A stretch of 48,387 nucleotides of DNA from Porphyromonadaceae bacterium UBA7203. GTDB lineage: Bacteria > Bacteroidota > Bacteroidia > Bacteroidales > Muribaculaceae. The DNA is taken from the NCBI GenBank assembly GCA_002490725.1, contig DKUN01000016.1:72912-121298 (forward strand). The letters are read 5' to 3'. Below the pieces are notes generated by a model. It was not told the origin of the DNA, searched no databases, and saw only the letters and a list, made by a program, of their open reading frames with translations. The stretch's first letter is position 1; each line of letters begins with the position of its first letter. Shown one piece after another: positions 16,666 to 25,307 of this stretch. Made by a program: the position numbers and the translations under genes.

Positions 16666-16697
16666 AGGCCCGGTCGGCGTCAGAGCCCTCCGGGCCT
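16666..16697 (+). terminator. Hairpin terminator after the cyclophilin gene
   Basis: AGGCCCGG (16666-16673) pairs perfectly with CCGGGCCT (16690-16697) across a 16-nt loop, 20 bp after the stop. A T-rich run follows only about 15 bp later (TTTTTT near 16713), so it is a plausible but not textbook intrinsic terminator. Confidence 0.55.
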
Positions 16698-16742
16698 CGC
16701 TTTATTCGATAGTTTTTTCTTTAGCGTTTCACGAATAATTCG

Positions 16743-16750
16743 TATCTTTG
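16743..16750 (+). promoter_or_regulatory. -7 element upstream of nusB
   Basis: TATCTTTG matches TAnnTTTG and lies 36 bp before the nusB ATG. No good TTG is found at the expected -33 distance; TTTA at 16720-16723 is the closest. It would drive the long nusB-to-bioD gene run. Confidence 0.55.
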
Positions 16751-16786
16751 CAGGCAAATTAGAACATTAAAATTCATATATAGTTC

Positions 16787-18223
16787 ATGGTAAACCGCGT
16801 ATTGATACGCCTGAAAGTAGTTCAGCTCCTTTATAGCTATCTGCTTTCCAAGAGCGAGTTCAAGGTAGAGATGCCCCTGGAGACATCATCGCCCGACCGA
16901 CGCTACGCCTATGTGGCCTACGCCGAACTGCTGCTTCTGATTCTCGAAATGTCGGGAGTCAACGTAACCAAAAGATTCAACCGCCAGGGCATTGGCGAGG
17001 CAATCACTTCAGCCCGATTCTATAACACCAAGTTCGCTCAGACGCTGAGCCTCAACCCCGACGTGCGCGCGCTCATCGACACCTATGCCGCGCGCATGGC
17101 CGGATTCGACCCCGTGCTCGCCGAGCTCGCCGCCAAGCTGCGCGCCCTGCCCGCCTACCGCACGTTTGTCAAGGTCAAGGCCAAAGACGCCACGCCCTCT
17201 GACGAAATCGACTTCTGGGTGGCAGGTCTGCGCATGATGTCTAAGCAGCCCGAACTCATCGACGCCATGCGTGCCGACGAGGACTTCACAACCCGAGGCT
17301 TCGAAATGGCCGTGAAGATGCTCATTGCCACGCTCCACACCTATAGCGACTCGCGCAACCTGCTCGTAAACTGCAAAAAAGACCTTCGCCGCTCGCTCGA
17401 CGAAGCCTACAGCCTGTATCACTGGCTGCTCTGGCTCCCCGTTGAAATTGTGCGCGCCGAAGAGGCCCGCCTTGAAGCCAACGCCAACAAATATCTGCCC
17501 ACCGAGGAAGACCTCCACCCCGACCGCCGCTTCGTCGACTCGCAGCTCGTCGACATCATTTCACGCCACCCGCAGCTGCAGGGCTACATTGCCGACAAGG
17601 GCATCAACTGGGGCGAAGAGATATCGCTGATTCCGCGCCTGGCAGAAATGGTAATCAGCTCCGAGCCCTACAAGGCATTCATGTCGGCACCCGGAGCCAA
17701 AACCATTGACGAAGAAGCCGAACTCTGGCGCACACTGCTCAAGCAAATTATCTTCCCGAGCGAGGACCTTGCCGAAGCCCTCGAAAACAAATCGATTTTC
17801 TGGAACGATGACCTTGAGGTCATGTCGAGCTTCGCACTGAAAACCCTGCGACGCCTCGCCGCCAACCCCGAAGAGCCGCTCCAACCCGAATTCAAGGACG
17901 AAGAAGACGAAAACTTCGGCGCGCAACTGTTTGACCTCGCTGTGGCCAACGGCGACGAATATCGCGCTCTCATCGACGAATTCATCAACACCAAGAAATG
18001 GGACGCCGACCGCGTGGCCCTGATGGACACCGTTATACTCGAAACCGCCCTGGCCGAGGCTATCGGCTTCCCCAACATACCGCTGACCGTAACCGCCAAC
18101 GAATATGTTGAAATCGCCAACTGGTACTCCACATCGCGCAGCGGCGCGTTTGTCAACGGCATGCTTGCCTCCATCACCGAAAAACTTCGAAAGGAAGGAC
18201 GCATTGCCAAAAAATTCAACTGA
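16787..18223 (+). CDS. nusB: Transcription antitermination factor NusB, enlarged form
   Basis: NusB binds boxA RNA with NusE in rRNA antitermination. The N-terminus MVNRVLIRLKVVQLLYSYLL and the C-terminal half (WDADRVALMDTVILETALAEAI, then LTVTANEYVEIANWYST and SGAFVNGMLASI) fit Bacteroidetes NusB. At 478 residues it is much longer than the roughly 300 residues I expect for Bacteroidetes NusB; the extra material lies between the N-terminal segment and the C-terminal NusB domain (roughly residues 30-200). It is in frame with no sign of a break. It is followed by yajC after 33 bp. Confidence 0.88.
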   Translation: MVNRVLIRLKVVQLLYSYLLSKSEFKVEMPLETSSPDRRYAYVAYAELLLLILEMSGVNVTKRFNRQGIGEAITSARFYNTKFAQTLSLNPDVRALIDTYAARMAGFDPVLAELAAKLRALPAYRTFVKVKAKDATPSDEIDFWVAGLRMMSKQPELIDAMRADEDFTTRGFEMAVKMLIATLHTYSDSRNLLVNCKKDLRRSLDEAYSLYHWLLWLPVEIVRAEEARLEANANKYLPTEEDLHPDRRFVDSQLVDIISRHPQLQGYIADKGINWGEEISLIPRLAEMVISSEPYKAFMSAPGAKTIDEEAELWRTLLKQIIFPSEDLAEALENKSIFWNDDLEVMSSFALKTLRRLAANPEEPLQPEFKDEEDENFGAQLFDLAVANGDEYRALIDEFINTKKWDADRVALMDTVILETALAEAIGFPNIPLTVTANEYVEIANWYSTSRSGAFVNGMLASITEKLRKEGRIAKKFN

Positions 18224-18256
18224 TTGTAAACCTAATTTCAAAAACATTACACGACT

Positions 18257-18568
18257 ATGTCTCCTGAAGTTCAGTCATGGGGAATGATTATTCTCCTCAT
18301 CGCAGTGTTCTACTTTTTCATGATTCGCCCCCAGCAAAAGCGCTCGAAAGAAACCAAAAAGTTTCGCGACTCGCTCGGCAAGGGCTCGAAAGTCATGACC
18401 GCCGGCGGCATCCACGGCACCATCTCCGAAATCAACCCTCAGAACGGCACCGTGCTGCTCGAAGTTGCCAACGGCGTGCGCATCCGCGTTGAAATCAGCA
18501 TGATCTACCCCTCGGCTGACGAAGCTAAAGCCGACGCCGCAAATCCCGTCAATGCCGAGCAGAAATAA
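18257..18568 (+). CDS. yajC: Preprotein translocase subunit YajC
   Basis: A 103-residue protein with one N-terminal membrane helix (WGMIILLIAVFYFFMIRPQQKR) followed by the small conserved domain KKFRDSLGKGSKVMTAGGIHG. Length and motif order are standard for YajC, which associates with SecDF-YidC at the inner membrane. Its 3' end overlaps the next gene by 17 bp. Confidence 0.95.
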   Translation: MSPEVQSWGMIILLIAVFYFFMIRPQQKRSKETKKFRDSLGKGSKVMTAGGIHGTISEINPQNGTVLLEVANGVRIRVEISMIYPSADEAKADAANPVNAEQK

Positions 18569-19571
18569 CACCGGCATAACCAACTGGCGCAGGCGTGCGG
18601 TGAAAATCCGCCGCCTGCTCCGTAGTTCTCGCGGCAAGGATATACTGATATTCCTGCTGTTTCTCGGGGTCAGCTACGTGTTCTGGATTATCATGGCGCT
18701 CAACGACGACATGCTCCAGGACACGCGCGTCCGACTCGAAATCACCGGAGTCCCCGACGGCTACGCCTTCGTGACCGAACCTCCCGAATTCCTTCAGGTC
18801 GGCGTGCGCGACAAAGGCACGGTTCTGGCCAACTACTCGCTGGCCGGTTCACGCACACTGAAAATAGCCTACTCCGAAATGACATCAGACGAGTCGAAAG
18901 ACCGCGTGTTTCTGAGCGAGCAGCAACTGGGAGGACGCCTGCGCTCGCTTTTTGACCCCACTACTCAAATCGTGTCGGTGCGCCCCGACTCGCTCAGCCT
19001 GATTGTTACGGACCACGCGCCGTCGACGGCCCGCGTCATCGCCGACGTCGACGCCTCTGCTGCCAGCCAGTTCGTAATTTCAGGCCCCATAACCATTCAG
19101 CCCGACACGGTTAAAGTCTACACCGCACGCCACCTCGCCTCCAGGCCGCGCATTGTACGCACCGCGCGCATCACCCGCACCGAACTCACCGACACGCTCA
19201 GCCTCGAGGTGCGCCTCACGGCCGAACAGGGCACCCGCATCGAACCGTCGCACGTAAGGCTCACCATTCCCGTCGAGCCGCTGATTTCAAAAAACCGCGA
19301 GGTTTCCGTGCAGGTCATTCACGCACCGGCAACCGACGCCGTAGTGCTCTTTCCGTCGCGAGTCCGCGTAAGCTATCTGCTCCCCATGAGCCTCTACAAT
19401 GCCGAAAACAGCATAATCAGCGTGACGGCAGACTACAGCCACCGCCATAACGGCAAGATTCCGCTGGCCATAGGCTCGCTGCCCGACTACTATCGGGGCG
19501 TTGAACTCTCGACCGACTCGGTCGAGTATCTGATTGAGCAGAAAACACTCCAACCAACACAAAACGACTGA
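18552..19571 (+). CDS. YbbR-like domain membrane-anchored protein
   Basis: The 339-residue protein has a basic N-terminus, one membrane helix near residues 33-50 (DILIFLLFLGVSYVFWIIMAL) and a long beta-rich periplasmic part. The pattern LEITGVPDGYAFVTEPPEFLQVGVRDKGTVL and later VSGPITIQPDTVKVY-like repeats resemble YbbR domains. The gene regularly sits between yajC and coaE in Bacteroidetes; its function is unknown. It overlaps yajC by 17 bp and ends 2 bp before coaE. Residues after about 330 are not conserved-looking. Confidence 0.8.
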   Translation: MPSRNNTGITNWRRRAVKIRRLLRSSRGKDILIFLLFLGVSYVFWIIMALNDDMLQDTRVRLEITGVPDGYAFVTEPPEFLQVGVRDKGTVLANYSLAGSRTLKIAYSEMTSDESKDRVFLSEQQLGGRLRSLFDPTTQIVSVRPDSLSLIVTDHAPSTARVIADVDASAASQFVISGPITIQPDTVKVYTARHLASRPRIVRTARITRTELTDTLSLEVRLTAEQGTRIEPSHVRLTIPVEPLISKNREVSVQVIHAPATDAVVLFPSRVRVSYLLPMSLYNAENSIISVTADYSHRHNGKIPLAIGSLPDYYRGVELSTDSVEYLIEQKTLQPTQND

Positions 19572-19573
19572 AC

Positions 19574-20146
19574 ATGAAACGCATTGTGGCAATAACCGGT
19601 GGCATTGGAGCCGGCAAGTCGGTTGTTTGCCGCATTGTCAGAGCCCTTGGCTACCCCGTCTATGACTGCGACACTGAAGCACGCCTGCTCATGGATGCCG
19701 ACGCCGGCATGCGCCTCCGCATAGCCGACGAGGTCTGCGCATCCGCACTCCGCGCCGACGGCTCGATTGACCGCCCCACCCTGGCAGCTGCCGTGTTTGC
19801 CGACAGCAAGGCACTCGAGCGCCTCAACGCCATAGTGCACGGAGCCGTGCGCAACCACTTCGCCGAATGGGCCTTACGCATGCATGCCCCCGTCATTTTT
19901 GTTGAAACCGCCATTCTCTATGAAAGCGGATTCGACAGCCTTGTCAACGAGATATGGGAAGTGACCGCGCCAAGCCGGGTGCGCATTGACCGCGTCATGA
20001 AACGCAACGGGCTCAGCCGCGAGGCCATTGAGCGGCGCATGGCCGCCCAGAGCGCATGCTCCCGGCCCTCTCACCGCATCATAGTCAACGACGGCAAAAA
20101 AGCCCTGATTCCTCAAATCATGCAATTACTTGACAATGAACGCTAA
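19574..20146 (+). CDS. coaE: Dephospho-CoA kinase CoaE
   Basis: CoaE phosphorylates dephospho-CoA in the last step of coenzyme A synthesis. The 190-residue protein has the P-loop GGIGAGKSVVCR at residues 9-20, the DCDTEARLLM substrate region (about 34-43), and the family VFVETAILYESG and R-rich lid R..RNGLSREAIERRM segments. It is 2 bp after the YbbR-like gene and overlaps bioA by 11 bp. CoA supply links logically to the following biotin genes, which consume pimeloyl thioesters. Confidence 0.95.
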   Translation: MKRIVAITGGIGAGKSVVCRIVRALGYPVYDCDTEARLLMDADAGMRLRIADEVCASALRADGSIDRPTLAAAVFADSKALERLNAIVHGAVRNHFAEWALRMHAPVIFVETAILYESGFDSLVNEIWEVTAPSRVRIDRVMKRNGLSREAIERRMAAQSACSRPSHRIIVNDGKKALIPQIMQLLDNER

Positions 20147-21404
20147 CGATTTTGACCGCGAACACCTCTGGCACCCCTACACATCGACCATCAACCCGCT
20201 GCCTACCTATGAGGTTGACCACTGTGAGGGATGCACGATAGTCCTGGCCGACGGCACCCGCCTAATCGACGGCATGGCATCATGGTGGTGCGAAATTCAC
20301 GGATATAACCACCCTCGCCTCAACGCCGCCGTTGAGCGTCAGCTCGCAAAAATGAGCCACGTAATGTTCGGCGGACTTACTCACCGGCCGGCCATCGAGC
20401 TCGGACGCAAGCTTCTCGAACTCGCCCCGAAGTCAATGAACAATGTGTTCTATGCCGACTCGGGCTCTGTGGCTACCGAAGTGGCCATGAAAATGGCCGT
20501 GCAGGCCGCCACCAGCCGCCACGGCTCACACCGGCGCACCAACTTCGCCACCATCCGCTCCGGCTATCACGGCGACACATGGAACGCCATGAGCGTCTGC
20601 GACCCGGTCACGGGCATGCACGGTGCCTTCGGCACGGCCCTGCCCGTGCGCTACTTCGCCCCGTCGCCCTCGGTGACGTTCTGGTCCGAATGGGATGCGT
20701 CAGACTTCGAGCCGATGGAGCGCCTGCTCCGTGATCATGTCGACGAACTCGCCGGCGTGATTCTCGAGCCCATTGTGCAGGGAGCCGGCGGCATGCGGTT
20801 CTACCATCCGCAATACCTGCGCGAGCTGCGGCGCGTGTGTGACGAACTCGGCATCTATCTGATTTTTGATGAAATCGCAACCGGATTCTGGCGAACCGGC
20901 CGCTGCTTTGCCGCCGAGCACGCCGGCGTGGAGCCCGACATCATGATGGTCGGCAAGGGACTCACAGGCGGCTACATGACTCTGAGTGCCGTAATGACCA
21001 CCAAGGATGTGGCCGACACAATTTCGCGAGGCGAAGCGGGAGTCATGATGCACGGTCCGACATTCATGGCCAATCCGTTGGCCTGCGCAGTGGCCCTCGA
21101 GTCACTGACCATGCTCGGCGAGCAGGATATGGCCTCGCGCATAAGCAGCCTCGAGGCTAAAATCAAAAAACTGATTGCGCCGGCGGCAGACTTCGCGTCG
21201 GTGGCCGACGTGCGCACGCTCGGCGCCATCGGCGTCGTAGAGATGAAACAGCCTGTCAACGTAGGCATCTTCCAGGCCGAGTGCGTAAAGCGCGGCATCT
21301 GGGTGCGCCCCTTCGGCCGCAACGTCTACATAATGCCCCCCTATGTCATATCCGACTCCGAGCTCGAAACCCTCGTGGGCCAAATGCTTGAAATAATCCG
21401 ATGA
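20136..21404 (+). CDS. bioA: Adenosylmethionine-8-amino-7-oxononanoate aminotransferase BioA
   Basis: BioA converts 8-amino-7-oxononanoate (KAPA) to 7,8-diaminononanoate with S-adenosylmethionine as amino donor. The 422-residue class III aminotransferase shows HLWHPYTS near the N-terminus, GMASWWCEIHGYNHP, the PLP region FDEIATGFWRTGRCFAAEHA and the Schiff-base lysine in MMVGKGLTGGYM. ATG 20136 is chosen over an in-frame TTG at 20130. It overlaps coaE by 11 bp and bioF by 4 bp. Confidence 0.96.
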   Translation: MNANDFDREHLWHPYTSTINPLPTYEVDHCEGCTIVLADGTRLIDGMASWWCEIHGYNHPRLNAAVERQLAKMSHVMFGGLTHRPAIELGRKLLELAPKSMNNVFYADSGSVATEVAMKMAVQAATSRHGSHRRTNFATIRSGYHGDTWNAMSVCDPVTGMHGAFGTALPVRYFAPSPSVTFWSEWDASDFEPMERLLRDHVDELAGVILEPIVQGAGGMRFYHPQYLRELRRVCDELGIYLIFDEIATGFWRTGRCFAAEHAGVEPDIMMVGKGLTGGYMTLSAVMTTKDVADTISRGEAGVMMHGPTFMANPLACAVALESLTMLGEQDMASRISSLEAKIKKLIAPAADFASVADVRTLGAIGVVEMKQPVNVGIFQAECVKRGIWVRPFGRNVYIMPPYVISDSELETLVGQMLEIIR

Positions 21405-22504
21405 GCAACTACTATAGCGAGGTGCTCGAATCGCTGGAGCGTGAGGGCAACCTGCGCACTATTCCGGCCGACACATCGTTGAAGTCTGATCTCATTGACC
21501 TCAGCGGCAACGACTATCTCGGCATCGCCGCCGACAAGGCTCTGAAGGCCGAATTCTTTAACTCGCTCGGCGGCGACATGCCGGCTCTGAGCGCCTCGGC
21601 ATCGCGACTGCTTGCAGCCGACCAGCGCGAGTTCACCGCCCTCGAGTCATTGCTGCGCGACCTCTACGGCCGCCCTGCCCTGCTCTTCAACTCGGGCTAT
21701 CATGCCAACACGGGCTGCGTATCGGCGCTCGCCAAGGGAGGACGCACCCTGATTGTTGCCGACCGGCTTGTGCACGCCTCGATTATCGACGGCATGAAAC
21801 TTGCCGGCACCCCCTTCGAGCGATTCCGCCACAACGACACGCAGCATCTGCGCCGCATCCTCGACAAACGCGCGGCCGACTTTGACCGGGTGCTGATTGT
21901 GTGCGAGTCAATCTACTCGATGGACGGCGACATTGCCCCGCTTGAGGAGATAGCGGCGTGCAAGACGCCCAACTCGCTGCTCTATGTCGACGAGGCGCAT
22001 GCCTTCGGCGTCATGGGTCCGGGGGGCCTCGGACTCTCGGCCCGCATGCCCGAGGCCGACATACTGATAGGCACGCTCGGCAAGGCCGCAGGCTCGATGG
22101 GAGCGTTTGCGATTGTGCGCGACGAAAGCCTGCGCTCTTATCTGATCAACATTGCGCGGCCGCTTATTTTCTCAACGGCCATTCCGCCGCTCAACTGCGT
22201 ATGGAGCCGCTTCGTCATTGAACGGATTGCGTCAATGAACGACCGCCGCGCGCGGCTGAGCGAACTCTGCGCCACGCTCGGTTCGATTCTCGGCATAGAG
22301 AACGCAACCCACATACAGCCGCTCATAACCGGATCGAGCGTCCGCGCCACCGAACTATCGGCCCGACTGCGCGACCATGGATTCAAAGTGCTGCCCATAC
22401 GCACTCCGACCGTGCCGCCCGGCACGGAGCGGCTGCGCTTCTCTCTGTCGGCCGACCTAACCCCCTCACAGCTTCTGCCCCTTGGAAATCTCTTATCTGA
22501 CTGA
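21401..22504 (+). CDS. bioF: 8-amino-7-oxononanoate synthase BioF
   Basis: BioF condenses pimeloyl-ACP with alanine to give KAPA. The 367-residue PLP enzyme shows LSGNDYLGIAAD, GYHANTGCVSAL, the VDEAHAFGVMGPGGLG signature and the PLP lysine in IGTLGKAAGSMGAF. It is slightly shorter than many family members but complete. Its stop overlaps the next gene by 23 bp. Confidence 0.95.
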   Translation: MSNYYSEVLESLEREGNLRTIPADTSLKSDLIDLSGNDYLGIAADKALKAEFFNSLGGDMPALSASASRLLAADQREFTALESLLRDLYGRPALLFNSGYHANTGCVSALAKGGRTLIVADRLVHASIIDGMKLAGTPFERFRHNDTQHLRRILDKRAADFDRVLIVCESIYSMDGDIAPLEEIAACKTPNSLLYVDEAHAFGVMGPGGLGLSARMPEADILIGTLGKAAGSMGAFAIVRDESLRSYLINIARPLIFSTAIPPLNCVWSRFVIERIASMNDRRARLSELCATLGSILGIENATHIQPLITGSSVRATELSARLRDHGFKVLPIRTPTVPPGTERLRFSLSADLTPSQLLPLGNLLSD

Positions 22505-23783
22505 TGCCGCGTCATCGCGCCTGCTGCTGATTTACGCCGGATGGAGCACCGACGCGTCGGCCTTTGCCTCGCTCACATGCCCCGGCTACGACATTGCCGT
22601 TGCGTGGAACTATTCGGAGCTCTCCGCTCCGGCTCTGAAGCGCAACTACGATGAGGTGGTGCTCATTGCATGGTCGCTCGGTGTGAAAGCGGCTGAACTT
22701 ACCGCCGGCGCACTGCCGCTGACGCTCACCATGGCGGTCAACGGCACTCCGACTCCCGTCAGCGACGTCGCCGGCATTCCCGAAGCCATTTATCGCGCCA
22801 CAGCCGACGAACTGACCGAGCAGTCGCTCGCCAAGTTCCGACGCCGCATGGGCGCATCAAACCTGCCGCGCGGCGAACTCACGGTCGAGTCGTTGCGCAA
22901 TGAACTGCTCGCCTTCCCGACCGGTGAGCCGGCGCCGTTCCGCTGGGACCGGGCCGTCATTTCCGACAGCGACCGCATTTTTCCGCCCGCCAATCAGGAA
23001 GCCGCCTGGAACGGACGCACCGAGATTGTCAGAATTCACGGCCCCCACATGCCCGACTTCCAGAACCTGATTGACCGCTTCGTCATTGACAAATCGCTGG
23101 TGAGTTGCCGCTTTGCCAAAGGGCGACACACCTACAACGACGCAGCCGACGTGCAGCACCGCATCGCCGATCACCTCTTTGCCCTATGGCAAAAACATGG
23201 CATCGATGCCCGCTCGGTAATCGAAATCGGCGTAGGCAACGGCTACTTCACCGACCTCTACACGCCCGCGCTCAAAGATGCGGAACTGACGCTCTGGGAT
23301 ATTGCTCCGGCGCGCTCCGGAGTCATCGGAGTCGACGCCGAGTGCGCCCTGCCTCAACTCAATGTCAAAGTCGACGCCATCGTTTCCGCTTCGACAATGC
23401 AATGGTTCAACTCGGCCGGCGCCTTTCTCGACGCCGCAGCCCGTGCGCTCAACCCCGGCGGCCTCGCCGTGCTCTCGACCTTCGGGCCGCAGACATTCGA
23501 CGAACTGACCCGGGCGGGAGTCGTGCCTCTCCCCTACCTTTCGGCCGAATCGCTGCGACGCATCGCCGGGACCGGCTTCGACATTCTCGAATGTCATGAG
23601 GGGCTGATTAAAAAAATGTTTGACACGCCACTCGACGTTTTTGCCCACATGAAGGCCACCGGCGTCAATGCCAGGCGCTCAACACTGCCGTTGCGTTCGC
23701 TGCTCGACGCCTATCCACGCCGCGACGACGGACGCTGCTCCCTTACTTATCAACCCGTCTATCTCATTCTCAGAAAGAAATGA
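22482..23783 (+). CDS. bioG-bioC: BioG-BioC fusion (pimeloyl-ACP methyl ester esterase / malonyl-ACP O-methyltransferase)
   Basis: A 433-residue fusion. The N-terminal half (about 1-210) is DUF452/BioG-like with the esterase nucleophile elbow IAWSLGV and a late His in IHGPHMPDFQ. The C-terminal half (about 215-433) is BioC, a SAM methyltransferase with VIEIGVGNGYFTDLY and the post-motif STMQWFNSAG. BioC masks malonyl-ACP and BioG later removes the methyl group to release pimeloyl-ACP, so both ends of pimelate synthesis sit in one chain. The only suitable start is TTG at 22482 inside bioF, and the ATG at 22504 is out of frame. It overlaps bioD by 4 bp. Confidence 0.93.
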   Translation: MEISYLTDAASSRLLLIYAGWSTDASAFASLTCPGYDIAVAWNYSELSAPALKRNYDEVVLIAWSLGVKAAELTAGALPLTLTMAVNGTPTPVSDVAGIPEAIYRATADELTEQSLAKFRRRMGASNLPRGELTVESLRNELLAFPTGEPAPFRWDRAVISDSDRIFPPANQEAAWNGRTEIVRIHGPHMPDFQNLIDRFVIDKSLVSCRFAKGRHTYNDAADVQHRIADHLFALWQKHGIDARSVIEIGVGNGYFTDLYTPALKDAELTLWDIAPARSGVIGVDAECALPQLNVKVDAIVSASTMQWFNSAGAFLDAAARALNPGGLAVLSTFGPQTFDELTRAGVVPLPYLSAESLRRIAGTGFDILECHEGLIKKMFDTPLDVFAHMKATGVNARRSTLPLRSLLDAYPRRDDGRCSLTYQPVYLILRKK

Positions 23784-24415
23784 ACAACGTAATCTTTGTC
23801 AGCGGCATCCACACCGATGCCGGCAAAAGCTACGCCACAGGCTGGTATGCCCGCCGTCTGATTGACGAGGGCAAGAGTGTGGCCACTCTCAAATTCGTAC
23901 AGACAGGCAACGTAGGCCGCTCGGAAGACATCGAGATTCACCGCCGCCTCATGGGGCGCTCGCTGCCTGAAGACGCCGCCGGCATAACTGCACCCCAGAT
24001 TTTCAGCTATCCGTGTTCGCCGCAGCTCGCGGCCGAAATCGACGGCTCGCGAATAGACCTCGAGGCCATCGACAAGGCCATTGCCACTCTGGCCGGACGC
24101 TATGACGTGGTGCTTGTTGAAGGAGCCGGCGGACTGATGGTGCCGCTGACCGACGACTTCTGGATTATAGACTACATTGCGTCACGCTCGCTGCCGCTAA
24201 TACTCGTCACAAACGGCACCCTCGGCTCGATTAACCATACGCTCCTGTCGTTCGAGGCCATTGAGCGCCGCGCCATTCCGCTCCACGCCGTAATCTACAA
24301 CACCCACTTCGACAGTGCCGACCGCCACATTGCCGACGACACCATAGGTTTCATTGGCCGTTACATTGCCCGGCGCCACCCGTCAACCCCGCTGCTTCAC
24401 TGCCCCTCACTCTGA
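23780..24415 (+). CDS. bioD: Dethiobiotin synthetase BioD
   Basis: BioD closes the ureido ring of dethiobiotin using ATP and CO2. The 211-residue protein has an N-terminal P-loop GIHTDAGKSYATG, KFVQTGN, and LVEGAGGLMVPLTDD, all BioD signatures. The P-loop differs slightly from the usual GTDTxVGKT form (Ala for Val and Ser for Thr). It ends the biotin run; bioB is not present in the window. It starts with an ATGA overlap with bioG-bioC. Confidence 0.94.
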   Translation: MNNVIFVSGIHTDAGKSYATGWYARRLIDEGKSVATLKFVQTGNVGRSEDIEIHRRLMGRSLPEDAAGITAPQIFSYPCSPQLAAEIDGSRIDLEAIDKAIATLAGRYDVVLVEGAGGLMVPLTDDFWIIDYIASRSLPLILVTNGTLGSINHTLLSFEAIERRAIPLHAVIYNTHFDSADRHIADDTIGFIGRYIARRHPSTPLLHCPSL

Positions 24416-24485
24416 ATCCACGCACCCGACGCCAAAAATTTTCTGATTTTTTTGTGTGCTGAGTGCTGATTTTTTATTTTTTTTG

Positions 24486-24493
24486 TAACTTTG
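24486..24493 (+). promoter_or_regulatory. -7 element abutting the dapF start codon
   Basis: TAACTTTG ends 5 nt before the dapF ATG (TAACTTTGCGCCCATG). With a transcription start a few bases after the box, the mRNA would be leaderless or nearly so. The 83-bp gap is T-rich and no TTG lies at the ideal -33 spacing. Confidence 0.6.
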
Positions 24494-24498
24494 CGCCC

Positions 24499-25293
24499 AT
24501 GAAAGAGGTAGCTTTCACCAAAATGCATGGTATCGGTAATGACTACGTGTACTTTACCGAGATGCCCTGCCCCCCTGAAAATCTACCGGAACTAAGCAGA
24601 CGACTGAGTGACCGTCACCGCGGAATAGGCGGTGACGGCATTATTTTAGCACTTCCGTCTGAGATTGCCGACTTCAGGATGCGCATATTCAATGCCGACG
24701 GCTCCGAAGCCCGCATGTGTGGCAACGGCAGCAGATGTGTCGGCAAATTGGTCAGTGACCTCGGCCTGACCGACAAAGACCGAATCACCCTTGAAACCCT
24801 ATCAGGCATCAAAACACTACGCCTGACAAAAGGCGCCGACGGCAAGGTGACCGACGTGTGCGTCGACATGGGCGCAGGCAAGGTCAGCGCAACAGAAATT
24901 CTTCAGGGCTACCGCACCGTGCCCGTCGATATGGGCAACCCACATGGCGTTGTGTTCATTGACTGCAGCCCTGACGACTTCGACGTCAAAGGGCTCGGAA
25001 GCCGCCTCGAAAACGACCCTTTTTGGCCCGACCGCGCCAACATCGAGTTCGCCCATGTGGCGTCGCCCGACCGAATCGACATCAGGGTCTGGGAGCGTGG
25101 CAGCGGCGAAACCATGGCCTGCGGCACAGGAGCGTGCGCAACCGCCCTGGCGGCGTTCACCACCGGCCGCTGCTCATCGAAAGTAACCATCGGCCTGCCC
25201 GGAGGGGAACTCATCATTGAAATACAGCCCGGCAACCGCGTCATCATGACCGGTCCGGCCGAAACCTGCTATACCGGTACTGTACTTATCTGA
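24499..25293 (+). CDS. dapF: Diaminopimelate epimerase DapF
   Basis: DapF interconverts LL- and meso-diaminopimelate for lysine and peptidoglycan. The 264-residue protein shows the starter motif FTKMHGIGNDYVY, catalytic cysteines in RMCGNGSRCVG and MACGTGACAT, and GNPHGVVFI. ATG 24499 is the natural start because DapF begins directly with this motif; an upstream in-frame GTG lies in the T-rich promoter. A -7 box abuts the ATG. It is followed at 14 bp by the LL-diaminopimelate aminotransferase gene, which makes its substrate. Confidence 0.96.
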   Translation: MKEVAFTKMHGIGNDYVYFTEMPCPPENLPELSRRLSDRHRGIGGDGIILALPSEIADFRMRIFNADGSEARMCGNGSRCVGKLVSDLGLTDKDRITLETLSGIKTLRLTKGADGKVTDVCVDMGAGKVSATEILQGYRTVPVDMGNPHGVVFIDCSPDDFDVKGLGSRLENDPFWPDRANIEFAHVASPDRIDIRVWERGSGETMACGTGACATALAAFTTGRCSSKVTIGLPGGELIIEIQPGNRVIMTGPAETCYTGTVLI

Positions 25294-25307
25294 CATTATA
25301 ACCGATT

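Noticed and set aside
20130..20135. TTG start for bioA
   Set aside because: The in-frame ATG two codons downstream is a better start and the conserved N-terminus follows it.
24416..24498. Possible riboswitch or lysine leader before dapF
   Set aside because: The gap is only 83 bp and T-rich, with the -7 box ending 5 nt from the ATG, leaving no room for a transcribed leader.
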